From Streptomyces camelliae (GTDB taxonomy: Bacteria > Actinomycetota > Actinomycetes > Streptomycetales > Streptomycetaceae), in NCBI RefSeq assembly GCF_027625935.1, contig NZ_CP115300.1, positions 4,774,001-4,838,000 of the forward strand: a DNA stretch of 64,000 nt. The letters are read 5' to 3'. The translations under genes were made by a program, and so were the position numbers. Position 1 is the stretch's first letter, and every line of letters starts with the position of its first letter. The notes beneath the pieces were generated by a model that saw only the letters and a list, made by a program, of their open reading frames with translations, ran no database searches and was not told where the DNA came from. Positions 9,093 through 17,210 of the stretch are shown here, piece after piece.

Positions 9093-9141
9093 CAGAAGAG
9101 CAGCTGACGGGAGGGCGGCCGACAGGAGGGCGGCCGACAGC
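9078..9141. repeat. Two successive 15-bp tandem duplications at the GT39 3' end
   Basis: AGAAGAGCAGCTGAC occurs twice in a row, the first copy containing the GT39 stop codon. It is followed by two copies of a GGAGGGCGGCCGACA-type 15-mer. This looks like replication slippage at the 3' end of the gene. Confidence 0.7.
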
Positions 9142-9153
9142 CCGACATCGCGT

Positions 9154-9187
9154 TGTACACCGTATAGCGACCGCTATACGGTGTACA
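9154..9187. promoter_or_regulatory. Perfect 34-bp palindromic operator overlapping the efflux-pump promoter
   Basis: TGTACACCGTATAGCG (9154-9169) and its exact reverse complement (9172-9187) flank a 2-base spacer. The element contains a plausible promoter: -35 TTGTAC (9153-9158), 16-bp spacer, -10 TATACG (9175-9180). Its right end lies 2 bases before ATG 9190, and no Shine-Dalgarno fits, so transcription probably starts at or just before the ATG (leaderless mRNA). The TetR protein encoded at 10636 is the likely ligand. Confidence 0.8.
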
Positions 9188-9189
9188 GC

Positions 9190-10575
9190 ATGTCCACCTC
9201 CCAAGGCCATCCCCAGCGCTGGCTGATCCTCGGCGTCATCTGCCTGGCCCAGTTCACCGTGCTGCTCGACAACACCGTCCTGAACGTGGCCATCCCCTCC
9301 CTCACCCGCGAACTGCACGCGGCCACCTCGGACATCCAGTGGATGATCAACGCCTACTCCCTGGTGCAGTCCGGTCTGCTGCTCACCGCGGGCAGTGCCG
9401 CCGACCGCTACGGCCGCAAGAAGATGCTGGTGGCCGGGCTCGCCCTGTTCGGCATCGGCTCGCTCCTCGCCGGACTCGCCCACTCCATCGGTCAGTTGAT
9501 CGCCGCGCGGGCGGGGATGGGCATCGGCGGCGCGCTGCTGCTGACCACCACGCTGGCCGTGGCGATGCAGATCTTCACGCCCGAGGAGCAGCCGAAGGCG
9601 ATCGGCGTCTGGAGCGCGGTCAACGCACTCGGCTTCGCGGGCGGGCCGCTGATCGGCGGGTTCGTGCTCAACCACTTCTGGTGGGGCGCGATCTTCCTGG
9701 TCAACATCCCCGTCGCGGCCCTGGGCCTGGTCGCGGTGCCGGCCCTCGTACCGGAGTCCAGGAGCCCGCAGGGCGACCGTCCGGACCTGCTCGGCGCGGT
9801 GCTGTCGACCATCGGCATGGCCGCGCTCGTCTTCGCGATCATCTCCGGGCCCCGGCACGGCTGGACCTCGGCGCGGGTGCTGGGCACGGGGGCCGGCGCG
9901 GTGGTGGTGCTCGGTGCCTTCGCCCGGTGGGAGAGCAGGGTCGCGGAGCCGATGCTCGATCCGCACTTCTTCCGGGACCGGCGGTTCACCGGGGCGGTCA
10001 CGGGGGCGGTGCTCCTGACCTTCGGGATGGGCGGGGCGTTGTTCCTGCTGACGCAGCACCTTCAGTTCGTGCTCGGGTACGGGCCGCTGGAGGCCGGCCT
10101 GCGGACCGCTCCGCTGGCGCTGACCGTCGTCGCGCTCAACTTCACCGGGCTGTCGGCGAAGTGGTCCACGCGGATGGGTACGCCGGTGTCCATCGCGTCG
10201 GGGATGGTGCTGATGGCGGCGGGGCTGGTGGCCATCGCCGAGCTCGCCTCCGGCGGATATGCCGGGACACTGCTCGGGCTGCTGCTCATCGGGGCGGGGT
10301 GTGCGGTGGCGAATCCGGCGATGGCCCACGCCGTCCTGAGCGCGATTCCTCCGGAGAAGGCGGGGGTGGGGGCCGGGATCAACGGCACGCTCGCCGAGTT
10401 GGGCAACGGTCTCGGGGTGGCCGTGCTGGGTGCGGTCCTCAGCTCTTCCGTCGCGTCGGGGGAGTCGTTGTCCGCCGGCCTGGGCGCCGGTCAGCTGGTG
10501 GGGGCGGTCGCCGTGCTGGTCGGGGGGTTTGTGGCGGCGGGGCTGCTGCGGCGGGCGGAGCGGGTGATCGCCTGA
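9190..10575 (+). CDS. DHA2-family (EmrB/QacA-type) multidrug MFS transporter
   Basis: The 461-aa protein is a drug:H+ antiporter of the 14-helix type. Helix 1 carries the motif D1 region (LLDNTVLNVAIPSL), the loop after helix 2 has the motif A variant GSAADRYGRKKMLV, and motif C appears as GFAGGPLIGG. It is likely to export a hydrophobic drug or metabolite. ATG 9190 is preferred over in-frame GTG 9181, which lies inside the operator palindrome. The TetR gene downstream on the same strand probably encodes its repressor. Confidence 0.88.
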   Translation: MSTSQGHPQRWLILGVICLAQFTVLLDNTVLNVAIPSLTRELHAATSDIQWMINAYSLVQSGLLLTAGSAADRYGRKKMLVAGLALFGIGSLLAGLAHSIGQLIAARAGMGIGGALLLTTTLAVAMQIFTPEEQPKAIGVWSAVNALGFAGGPLIGGFVLNHFWWGAIFLVNIPVAALGLVAVPALVPESRSPQGDRPDLLGAVLSTIGMAALVFAIISGPRHGWTSARVLGTGAGAVVVLGAFARWESRVAEPMLDPHFFRDRRFTGAVTGAVLLTFGMGGALFLLTQHLQFVLGYGPLEAGLRTAPLALTVVALNFTGLSAKWSTRMGTPVSIASGMVLMAAGLVAIAELASGGYAGTLLGLLLIGAGCAVANPAMAHAVLSAIPPEKAGVGAGINGTLAELGNGLGVAVLGAVLSSSVASGESLSAGLGAGQLVGAVAVLVGGFVAAGLLRRAERVIA

Positions 10576-10635
10576 GAGCTCCCTCGCGCCCTTAAGGTTG
10601 GACCACTTGGCCGGATCTGTACAAAGGAGGCGCCG

Positions 10636-11394
10636 ATGGCGGAGCAGAATGCGCGGTCGGCGCGGGCCAGTGTGTGGCTGGAGCAGAAGGCTCCCCGCAG
10701 TGGGCGCGGCGGGCAGCCCTCCGGGCTCGACCGGAAGCGGATCACCGACGCGTCCGTACGCCTCCTGGACGCCGACGGGCTGGCCAAGTTCTCGATGCGG
10801 CGGCTGGCCGGGGAGCTGAACGTCACCGCGATGTCCCTGTACTGGTACGTCGACACCAAGGACGATCTGCTCGAACTCGCCCTGGACGCCGCCAACGGCG
10901 AGATGCGGCTGCCCGACGCGGACGACGAGCGGGCGGACTGGCGGGAGCAGTTGCGGGCGCTGGCGGCGGAGTACCGGGGGCTGCTGGTGCGCCATCCCTG
11001 GCTGTCCCCGCTGGCCGGGCGCTACCTCAACATCGGCCCGAACTCCCTCGCCTTCTCCCGCACTGTGCAGCGCGTCATCCGCCGCACCGGGCTGCCGGCG
11101 CCCCGCCTGATGGGGGCCATCTCGGCGGTGTTCCAGTTCGTGTACGGCTTCGGCACCCTCGAAGCCCAGTTCATGTCCCGGATCGCGGACTCCGGGCTGA
11201 CCCCGGAGGACTACTACGGGCAGGCCATGGCCTCGGCGCAGCAGGACGCCGAGGCCGCGGGCTATCTCCAGGAGTCCAGGGACATCATGGACGCCCGCGG
11301 CGGAGACACGGTCGCCGAGATGATGGACCGGGACTTCGACTTCGCCCTGGACCTGCTGATCGCCGGCATCGAGGCGATGGTCGACCGAGGCTGA
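10636..11394 (+). CDS. TetR-family repressor, probable regulator of the upstream pump
   Basis: The 252-aa protein has an unstructured N-terminal 35 residues, then a TetR helix-turn-helix (FSMRRLAGELNVTAMSLYWY) and a TetR_C ligand domain that includes GFGTLEAQF. The start ATG 10636 has a strong AAAGGAGG Shine-Dalgarno 7-8 bases upstream. The gene follows the efflux pump by 60 bp on the same strand, probably in one transcript, so repression of the palindrome at 9154 would also be autoregulatory. The ligand is unknown, presumably a pump substrate. Confidence 0.88.
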   Translation: MAEQNARSARASVWLEQKAPRSGRGGQPSGLDRKRITDASVRLLDADGLAKFSMRRLAGELNVTAMSLYWYVDTKDDLLELALDAANGEMRLPDADDERADWREQLRALAAEYRGLLVRHPWLSPLAGRYLNIGPNSLAFSRTVQRVIRRTGLPAPRLMGAISAVFQFVYGFGTLEAQFMSRIADSGLTPEDYYGQAMASAQQDAEAAGYLQESRDIMDARGGDTVAEMMDRDFDFALDLLIAGIEAMVDRG

Positions 11395-11400
11395 CCTCCG

Positions 11401-11871
11401 CTACTCCCCGGCCACCAGCCGCGCCGGAAACCCCCCGGTGGCCACCGGCCCCCACCGCTCCGGCGTGACCCGGATGATCGACTTGCCCTGCTTGATCATC
11501 GCCTCGCGATACTCGTCCCAGTCGGGGTGTTCGCCGGCGATGTTGCGGTAGTACTCGACCAGGGGTTCCACGGAGTCGGGGGCGTCGATGACCTCGGCCG
11601 TGCCGTCGATCTGGACCCAGGGGCCGTTCCAGTCGTCGCTCAGGACGAGCAGGCTGACCCGGCTGTCGCGCTTGGCGTTGCGGGTCTTGGCGCGTTCGGG
11701 GTAGGTGGAGACGACGATCCGGCCCGAGTCGTCGACCCCGCAGGTCAGCGGGGAGGCCTGCGGCCCGCCGTCGGTGCGGCGGGTGATCAGCAGGGCGCGG
11801 TGCCGGGGCCGTACGAAGTCCAGCAGTTCGGCGAGCGATACACGGGTGTTGGTCGCGATGTTCGGTGCCAT
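11401..11871 (-). CDS. PPOX-class split-barrel (F420/FMN) oxidoreductase
   Basis: The 156-aa protein fits the pyridoxamine-5'-phosphate-oxidase-like split barrel, in the class often annotated as F420-dependent in actinobacteria: ALLITRRTDGGPQASPL at the start, KRDSRVSLLVL and WVQIDGTAEV in the middle, and IIRVTPERW near the end. These dimers reduce or bind flavin or F420 and heme-like substrates. ATG 11871 (MAPNIA) is chosen because it gives the usual family N-terminus; a longer frame begins at 11892. The gene is convergent with the TetR gene, with stops 6 bases apart. Confidence 0.82.
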   Translation of the reverse strand: MAPNIATNTRVSLAELLDFVRPRHRALLITRRTDGGPQASPLTCGVDDSGRIVVSTYPERAKTRNAKRDSRVSLLVLSDDWNGPWVQIDGTAEVIDAPDSVEPLVEYYRNIAGEHPDWDEYREAMIKQGKSIIRVTPERWGPVATGGFPARLVAGE

Positions 11872-11934
11872 GGCAAGGCAGCCTAGGGGCAATTCCCGCC
11901 CCCGTGGCTGACCCTGCTGTGCCTACGTCCGCGT

Positions 11935-12756
11935 CTATGCCTGGGGCAGGGAGTCGCCCTGGACCGCCTGGATGTCCAGCTCGACCTTCAGCGTCGTACC
12001 GATCGCCGCGATGCCCGCCTGGAGGACCTGGTTGTAGTTCATCGCGAAGTCCTCGCGGTGCAGCTCGGCCGTCGCGCGGAACGCGGCCCGCGTGCCGCCC
12101 CACGGGTCGGCGCCGGTGCCGAGGTAGGCCAGGTCCAGGTCGACCGGCCGTACGACACCGTGCATCGACAGCTCGCCGTGGACCGTCCAGCGGTCCGAGC
12201 CGGCCTGCGTCAGGCCCGTGGAGCGGTAGGTGATCTCCGGGTGCCGCTCCACGTCCAGGAAGTCCCCGGACTTCAGGTGCGTGTCGCGCATGCCGTTGCC
12301 CGTGTCGATGGACGCGGCCTTGATCACCGCCTCCACGCGGGACTTGGTGACGTCGTCCGGCGCGATCTCGACCGTGCCGCCGAACTCCGTGAACCGGCCG
12401 TGCACGCTGGAGATGCCCAGGTGCTGGGCGACCGCGGCGACGGAGGAGTGCACCGGGTCGATCGTCCAGGGGCCGGGCGGCGGCAGTTCGGTGCCGCCCT
12501 GCCGGGCCAGTGTCACCGTGCCGACCTCGGCCCGGCCGCTCGCGGTGACGATCGCGGAGGAGGCCACGGGCGCGTACCCGACGGCGGTCACGATCACCGT
12601 GTACGCCCCCGGCACGAGCTCGGTGGTGTCCCGTACGGCTCCCTCGGCATCCGTCTCGGCGCGCAGCACCTGCGTACCGGTCATGTCGGTCACCGTGACG
12701 ACCGCGTGCGACACGGCCCACCCGTCACGCGTGCGGATCTTCGCGGTCAGTCCCAT
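11935..12756 (-). CDS. YceI-family protein with N-terminal carboxypeptidase-regulatory-like domain
   Basis: The 273-aa protein begins with a beta-sandwich of the CarboxypepD_reg type (residues 1-85, with DAEGAVRDTTELVPGAYTV). It continues with a YceI lipocalin-like domain (residues 95-268) that opens with GPWTIDPVHSSV and contains the conserved FTEFGGTVEIAPD region. YceI proteins bind isoprenoids or similar amphiphiles. No signal peptide is visible, so this copy appears cytosolic. The start has GGGAG upstream. The N-terminal domain resembles the three at the end of the neighbouring transporter, suggesting shared function or domain exchange. Confidence 0.87.
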   Translation of the reverse strand: MGLTAKIRTRDGWAVSHAVVTVTDMTGTQVLRAETDAEGAVRDTTELVPGAYTVIVTAVGYAPVASSAIVTASGRAEVGTVTLARQGGTELPPPGPWTIDPVHSSVAAVAQHLGISSVHGRFTEFGGTVEIAPDDVTKSRVEAVIKAASIDTGNGMRDTHLKSGDFLDVERHPEITYRSTGLTQAGSDRWTVHGELSMHGVVRPVDLDLAYLGTGADPWGGTRAAFRATAELHREDFAMNYNQVLQAGIAAIGTTLKVELDIQAVQGDSLPQA

Positions 12757-12810
12757 CCCGTTTTTCTCCCTGCAAGGAACTACAAATACTTACAAATTGG
12801 CCCTACGGAA

Positions 12811-12854
12811 CCGGCCCGTGGCGCACACACGACGGTATGCGTGCCACGGGCCGG
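12811..12854 (-). terminator. Hairpin between the MFS-fusion gene and the YceI gene
   Basis: A 12-bp perfect stem (12811-12822 with 12843-12854) with a 20-base loop lies just after the MFS stop on the minus strand. An AT-rich stretch follows with two ATTTGTA copies 10 bp apart (12783-12799), which probably belong to the YceI promoter. Confidence 0.6.
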
Positions 12855-12861
12855 GAGTGAA

Positions 12862-15423
12862 CTACTCGCCGGGGTGGGCGAGTTCGATCGCGTGGCCGTC
12901 GACTCCGGTGCCGGCGAGGGTCAGCGCGGTGGCCACCGGCGGGTAGCCGGTCGCGATGACGGTGTACTCGCCGCTGTCCAGGTCGGTGAAGGCGTACGCG
13001 CCGTCCGTACCGGTGGTGGCGGTGCCGACCACGTTGCCCGCCTGGTCGACGAGGGTCACACGGGCGTCGGCCAGCGGGCCGTGCGGGGCCCGGACGACGC
13101 CCTGGAGCCGGGCGCCGGCGTCCAGGTCGATCTCGATCCGGGTGACCCCGGTGGCGCCGATCTCGACCGGCAGCGCGCGCGGCCGGAACCCGGTCGCGTT
13201 GACGGCCAGGGTGACCGTGCCGGGCACCAGGTCGGTGAGGGCGAACTCGCCCTGCTCGCCGGTGGCGGCGGTGGCCAGCAGATCACCGCGGACGTCGGTG
13301 ACGATCACCATGGCGTCCTTGACCGGCAGCGCGCTGCCCGCGGCCCGGACCACACCGGTCAGCCCGCTGGTGCCGCTGAGCAGGATGTCGTACGACAGCG
13401 GCTCCTCGCCCACCACGACGGTGGAGGCCTGCGGCTGGTAGCCGTCGGCGGAGGCGATGAGGACGTAACTGCCCGTGCCGGGGGCGTCGACGGAGTAGGA
13501 GCCGTCGGCCTGGGCGACCGCGCGGCCCAGCTGGCGGCCGGACAGCGAGATCAGGGTGACCGCGGCCTGCGCGACCGGGGCGCTCTCGGCGCCGCGGACG
13601 AAGCCGTGCACCGGGGTGCCGCCGCCGGCGCCCGAGCCGGGCTCGGTGATCGTCGCGACCGCCGTCATCACCTGGGTGGCGGTGGCGGTGGCGGTCGTCT
13701 CGGCGGAGGTGTCCGCCACGACGGGCTGGGCCCAGCTGGGCACCTTCTCGGGCGCGGGTTCCTGCACAGCGTTCTCCCTGACGGTCTCTACGGCGGCGGC
13801 CGCCGCGGGCGCCGCCCCGGTCTTCTCCTGCGCGGCCTGGGCCAGCGCGCCGGACGTGCGCAGCGGGACCTCCTTGATGAACAGCACCGTGATGAACGCG
13901 ATCAGCGCGAACGGGGCCGCGTAGAGGAAGACGTCCGCGATGCCGTGGCCGTAGGCGCCCTCCAGCCAGTTGCGCACCGGGGCCGGCAGCGCGTTCATGT
14001 CGGGCAGGTTGCCGCTGCCGACGGCGTGGGCCGCGGCCTGCTGCGCCTTCGGGCTCAGCTCGGTGATGGTGTCCTTGGCGTGGTGGGTGATCCGCTCCGA
14101 CATGACCGAGCCGAGCACGCCGACGCCGACCGCACCGCCGAGGGAGCGGAAGAAGCTCACCACGGAGGAGGCGGAGCCCAGGTCCTGCGGGGCGACCTGG
14201 TTCTGCGTGGACAGCACCAGGTTCTGCATCATCGTGCCGACGCCGATGCCGAGCAGCGCCATGTAGATCGACAGCTCCCAGTACGGGGTGTCGTAGCGCA
14301 TCAGGCCGAGCAGGGCGAGGCCCGCCGTGAGGGAGACAGCGCCGCCGACCAGCCAGCCCTTCCAGCGGCCGGTGCTGGTGATGAAGCGGCCGGAGACCAT
14401 GGACGCGACGAACAGGCCGCCGATCATCGGGATGGTCATGACGCCGGACATCGTCGGCGACTTGTCGCGGGCCAGCTGGAAGTACTGCGAGAAGAACACG
14501 GTGCCCGAGTACATGCCGACACCGACGAACAGCGAGGCCAGCGAGGCCAGCGTGATGGTGCGGTTGCGGAACAGGCGCAGCGGGATGATCGGCTCGGCGG
14601 CCTTGGTCTCGGTGAGCACGAACAGCAGCGCGAGCACGATCGTGCCGCCCACCATCGTGTACGTCTGCCAGGACAGCCAGTCGTACTTGTCGTTGGCGAA
14701 GGTGACCCAGATCAGCAGCAGCGAGGCGGCGGCGGTGATGAAGAAGGCGCCGGTCCAGTCGACCTTGACCTTCCGCTTGGCGACCGGCAGGTGCAGCGTC
14801 TTCTGCAGCACGACCAGCGCGATCAGCGCGAAGGGGATACCGACGAAGAGGCAGTAGCGCCAGCCGAGCCAGGAGGTGTCGGTGATGACACCGCCGAGCA
14901 GCGGGCCGCCGACGGTGGCGACGGCGAAGGTGGCGCCGGTGTAGCCGGAGTACCGGCCGCGCTCGCGCGGGGAGATCATCGCGGCCATGATGACCTGCAC
15001 CAGGGCGGACAGACCGCCGGCGCCGAGGCCCTGGATGACACGCGCGCTGATCAGCATCGCCGGGTTCTGCGCGAGACCGGCGACGACCGAGCCGATGACG
15101 TAGATGACCAGGGATATCTGGACGAGGGCCTTCTTGCTGACCAGGTCGGCGAGCTTGCCCCACAGCGGCACGGAGGCGGTCATGGAGAGCAGTGCCGCCG
15201 TGACGACCCAGGTGTACGCGGACTGGCCGCCGCCGAGGTCCTTGATGATCGTCGGCAGTGCGTTGGTGACGATCGTCGAGGAGAGGATGGCGGCGAACAG
15301 GCCCAGCAGCAGGCCGGACAGCGCCTCCATGATCTGCCGGTGTGTCATGGGGGCGTGCTCCGCGGCGGAGCCTCCCCCGTGCTTGGCGTGAGCCCGCACA
15401 CCGGCTGGTGTGGTGGTTGCCAT
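12862..15423 (-). CDS. DHA2 MFS transporter fused to three carboxypeptidase-regulatory-like domains
   Basis: The 853-aa protein starts with a 14-helix drug antiporter (residues 30-540; motif A GKLADLVSKKALV, motif C VATVGGPLLGG). A linker rich in Ala/Thr/Pro follows. Three tandem beta-sandwich domains of the CarboxypepD_reg/Ig-like kind fill residues 615-850, each with a DGxYxxxxxxxGxYxV-type core (ADGSYSVDAPGTGSYVL, TDGAYAFTDLDSGEYTV). Ordinary DHA2 pumps are about 500 aa, so the tail is extra. Its side of the membrane cannot be proved from sequence. ATG 15423 has GAAGGAAG upstream. The gene follows the MarR gene by 13 bp. Confidence 0.87.
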   Translation of the reverse strand: MATTTPAGVRAHAKHGGGSAAEHAPMTHRQIMEALSGLLLGLFAAILSSTIVTNALPTIIKDLGGGQSAYTWVVTAALLSMTASVPLWGKLADLVSKKALVQISLVIYVIGSVVAGLAQNPAMLISARVIQGLGAGGLSALVQVIMAAMISPRERGRYSGYTGATFAVATVGGPLLGGVITDTSWLGWRYCLFVGIPFALIALVVLQKTLHLPVAKRKVKVDWTGAFFITAAASLLLIWVTFANDKYDWLSWQTYTMVGGTIVLALLFVLTETKAAEPIIPLRLFRNRTITLASLASLFVGVGMYSGTVFFSQYFQLARDKSPTMSGVMTIPMIGGLFVASMVSGRFITSTGRWKGWLVGGAVSLTAGLALLGLMRYDTPYWELSIYMALLGIGVGTMMQNLVLSTQNQVAPQDLGSASSVVSFFRSLGGAVGVGVLGSVMSERITHHAKDTITELSPKAQQAAAHAVGSGNLPDMNALPAPVRNWLEGAYGHGIADVFLYAAPFALIAFITVLFIKEVPLRTSGALAQAAQEKTGAAPAAAAAVETVRENAVQEPAPEKVPSWAQPVVADTSAETTATATATQVMTAVATITEPGSGAGGGTPVHGFVRGAESAPVAQAAVTLISLSGRQLGRAVAQADGSYSVDAPGTGSYVLIASADGYQPQASTVVVGEEPLSYDILLSGTSGLTGVVRAAGSALPVKDAMVIVTDVRGDLLATAATGEQGEFALTDLVPGTVTLAVNATGFRPRALPVEIGATGVTRIEIDLDAGARLQGVVRAPHGPLADARVTLVDQAGNVVGTATTGTDGAYAFTDLDSGEYTVIATGYPPVATALTLAGTGVDGHAIELAHPGE

Positions 15424-15436
15424 GGGCTTCCTTCTC

Positions 15437-15952
15437 TTACGTGCTTGCGGGTGTACGGGTGGTCTCTTCGAATGCGGGCGTGGTCTCCGTGGCCACGGGG
15501 GCGGGGAGCCGGACCGGGGCGGACCGGCAGCCGCCGAACGAGTCGCGCAGGCGGGTCATCAGCCGGATGAGCTGGCCGACCTCGTCGTCGGTCCAGTCGG
15601 CGAGCCGCTCGGCGAGCAGATGCGTGGTCCGCCGGGACAGCTCGTCGAGCTGCGCGAGCCCCGAGGGCGTCAGCCGCAGGATCCGCGAGCGCTTGTCCGC
15701 CGGATCCGGCAGCCGCTCGATCCAGCCGCGCGCGGCGACGTGCGCGACATGCCGGCTGGTGACCGACATGTCCACGGCGAGCAGCTCCGCGAGCTTGCTC
15801 ATGCGCATGTCGCCGTGGCGCCCCAGCAGGGTCAGCACGGCGGCCGAGCCGGCCGGGCAGTCGGGCGGCAGGATCCGCCCCAGGTCCCGTTTCACGGCTC
15901 CGACGGCACTGAGCTGACGCGCCAGCTCTTCGAACTGCGTCCGCTCGGCCAT
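15437..15952 (-). CDS. MarR-family regulator of the MFS-fusion operon
   Basis: The 171-aa protein has a MarR winged helix with recognition segment DMSVTSRHVAHVAARGW and wing DPADKRSRILRLT. ATG 15952 is chosen because GAGGTG precedes it and it gives the normal MarR length; the frame runs on to 16135. It is the first gene of the operon and directly precedes the transporter. The palindromes at 15970-16011, immediately upstream, are probably its operators, giving autoregulation and drug-inducible expression. Confidence 0.87.
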   Translation of the reverse strand: MAERTQFEELARQLSAVGAVKRDLGRILPPDCPAGSAAVLTLLGRHGDMRMSKLAELLAVDMSVTSRHVAHVAARGWIERLPDPADKRSRILRLTPSGLAQLDELSRRTTHLLAERLADWTDDEVGQLIRLMTRLRDSFGGCRSAPVRLPAPVATETTPAFEETTRTPAST

Positions 15953-15969
15953 CACACCTCCCGTATTCG

Positions 15970-16011
15970 TTGCTTGGGGCAACCATAGCGGTGATTGGTT
16001 GCTGCAGGCAA
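15970..16011. promoter_or_regulatory. Two TTGC-N5-GCAA palindromes, probable MarR operators
   Basis: TTGCTTGGGGCAA (15970-15982) and TTGCTGCAGGCAA (15999-16011) have the same inverted-repeat arms, with centres 29 bp apart. GCAACC and GGTTGC (15979-15984, 15997-16002) also pair across the interval. They sit 18 bp upstream of the MarR start, as expected for an autoregulated MarR operon. Confidence 0.65.
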
Positions 16012-16159
16012 ATAGATCAGGGGGGTCGGCGGCGCAAAAACTTGGCAAAGGCATGTATTGCGATCGTAAATGTGCAGGTGGCTGCGGGTGAGGTGCCCCT
16101 GTCTGTCCTGGTGGCCCCGCACTTGGGTCGGTCACCTGGATTCGCTAGTGTCTCGGGCC

Positions 16160-16363
16160 ATGGCTAACACCCAGGGCCCCCAGGGCAACTACGACCCCGC
16201 CGGCAGCACCCAGATGTTCCGCGCGTTCGTCGACGAGGCCCCCCAGGGGCGCCAGGCGCAGGCGGCGGCCGCCTCCTCCTCCGGTCCCCGCATCGGCCTG
16301 ATCATCGGCGTCATCGTGGCGATCGCCGTGGTGGCGGGCGTGGCCTGGCTGGCGCTGAAGTAG
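16160..16363 (+). CDS. Small single-pass membrane protein
   Basis: The 67-aa protein has a hydrophilic N-terminus (residues 1-43, Gln/Ala-rich) and one C-terminal membrane helix (IGLIIGVIVAIAVVAGVAWL), ending in LK. This is a tail-anchored layout with the N-terminus probably in the cytoplasm. ATG 16160 is used; the frame extends to 16070, but the extra residues look non-coding. I do not recognise a family. The gene is divergent from the MarR operon and convergent with the lipoprotein gene. Confidence 0.65.
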   Translation: MANTQGPQGNYDPAGSTQMFRAFVDEAPQGRQAQAAAASSSGPRIGLIIGVIVAIAVVAGVAWLALK

Positions 16364-16403
16364 GACCTGCTTCTGGGAACTGCTTCCAGGACCTGTTTCA
16401 GGA

Positions 16404-17153
16404 TCACTTCCACCGGACGGACACGTCCCGCGTCTCGATGTGCATGCCGAGCGGCACACGCCAGGCGTCGACGCACACCGTCCAGGTGGGTTTCACCTGT
16501 GCGCCCGGCCCGATCGGCCCCGGCAGGTCCGCGGTCGAGTCGACCGTGCCCCAGTCGATGCCGAGCAGGCCGATGATGTGCGTCCCGAACGTCACCGACC
16601 CCGAACGCACCGCCGTACCACCCGAGTTGTGGAAACCGACGGTGACCTTCTGGCACCAGCGCTGGTCCGTGGCGGCCGTCTCCGGCTTGCCCCAGCTGAG
16701 GTCGGCGGGCCCGACGGGTGTGCCGCTGCCGGAAGTTGGGTCCGGCGTGCCGCTGCCGGGAGTCGGGGCGGGTGAACCGGGTCCGGATGGCGCGGGTGTC
16801 GTACGACCGTCCGCGCTGCCGGAGGGGCTGGGTGTGCCCAGGAGCGGTGGGGTCTGCTCCGGGCTGCCCGGCAGGGGTGAGTCGCTGCTGCTCGGCCGGG
16901 CCGAACTGGGTGTGGGCGCCGGAGAGTTGCCGCCCTTCGCGCCGTCGAGCGGCACGAAGGACACCGAGCCGGTCGGGCCGGCCGCGGCCGCACCGCTGCT
17001 CTGCGGACCGCCCGCCGCGCCGGCCGCGACGTAACCGCGGCCCGGGCCCTGGCCCCCGCATGCGGCCACCACCCCGCCCAGGACGACGACGACCGCCGAC
17101 GCTGCCGTAACGGCGCCTCGGCGGCCACGTGTCCATGTCGTCGTACGAAGCAT
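16404..17153 (-). CDS. Secreted lipoprotein with Pro/Ser/Gly-rich linker
   Basis: The 249-aa protein has a twin-arginine-like basic start, a hydrophobic segment and a lipobox (VVAAC, Cys at about 32), so it should be a lipoprotein. A low-complexity linker rich in Pro, Ser and Gly spans residues 45-145, with GSGTP-type repeats. The C-terminal 100 residues are beta-rich with two cysteines (WCQKVTVGFHNSGGTAV and VCVDAWRV) and resemble a carbohydrate-binding or Ig-like module. It lies 57 bp downstream of sigN on the same strand and may be part of that transcript. Function unknown. Confidence 0.72.
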   Translation of the reverse strand: MLRTTTWTRGRRGAVTAASAVVVVLGGVVAACGGQGPGRGYVAAGAAGGPQSSGAAAAGPTGSVSFVPLDGAKGGNSPAPTPSSARPSSSDSPLPGSPEQTPPLLGTPSPSGSADGRTTPAPSGPGSPAPTPGSGTPDPTSGSGTPVGPADLSWGKPETAATDQRWCQKVTVGFHNSGGTAVRSGSVTFGTHIIGLLGIDWGTVDSTADLPGPIGPGAQVKPTWTVCVDAWRVPLGMHIETRDVSVRWK

Positions 17154-17210
17154 CCGGTCATGGTGACTGACGCTTCGTCAGATAGGAACCCTCCGGGTGT
17201 CGTTCGTCGC

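Noticed and set aside
12058..15570. Plus-strand 1170-codon open frame
   Set aside because: It is antisense to the MFS-fusion and YceI genes and has Gly/Asp/Arg composition typical of shadow frames in high-GC DNA. The minus strand has clear protein families.
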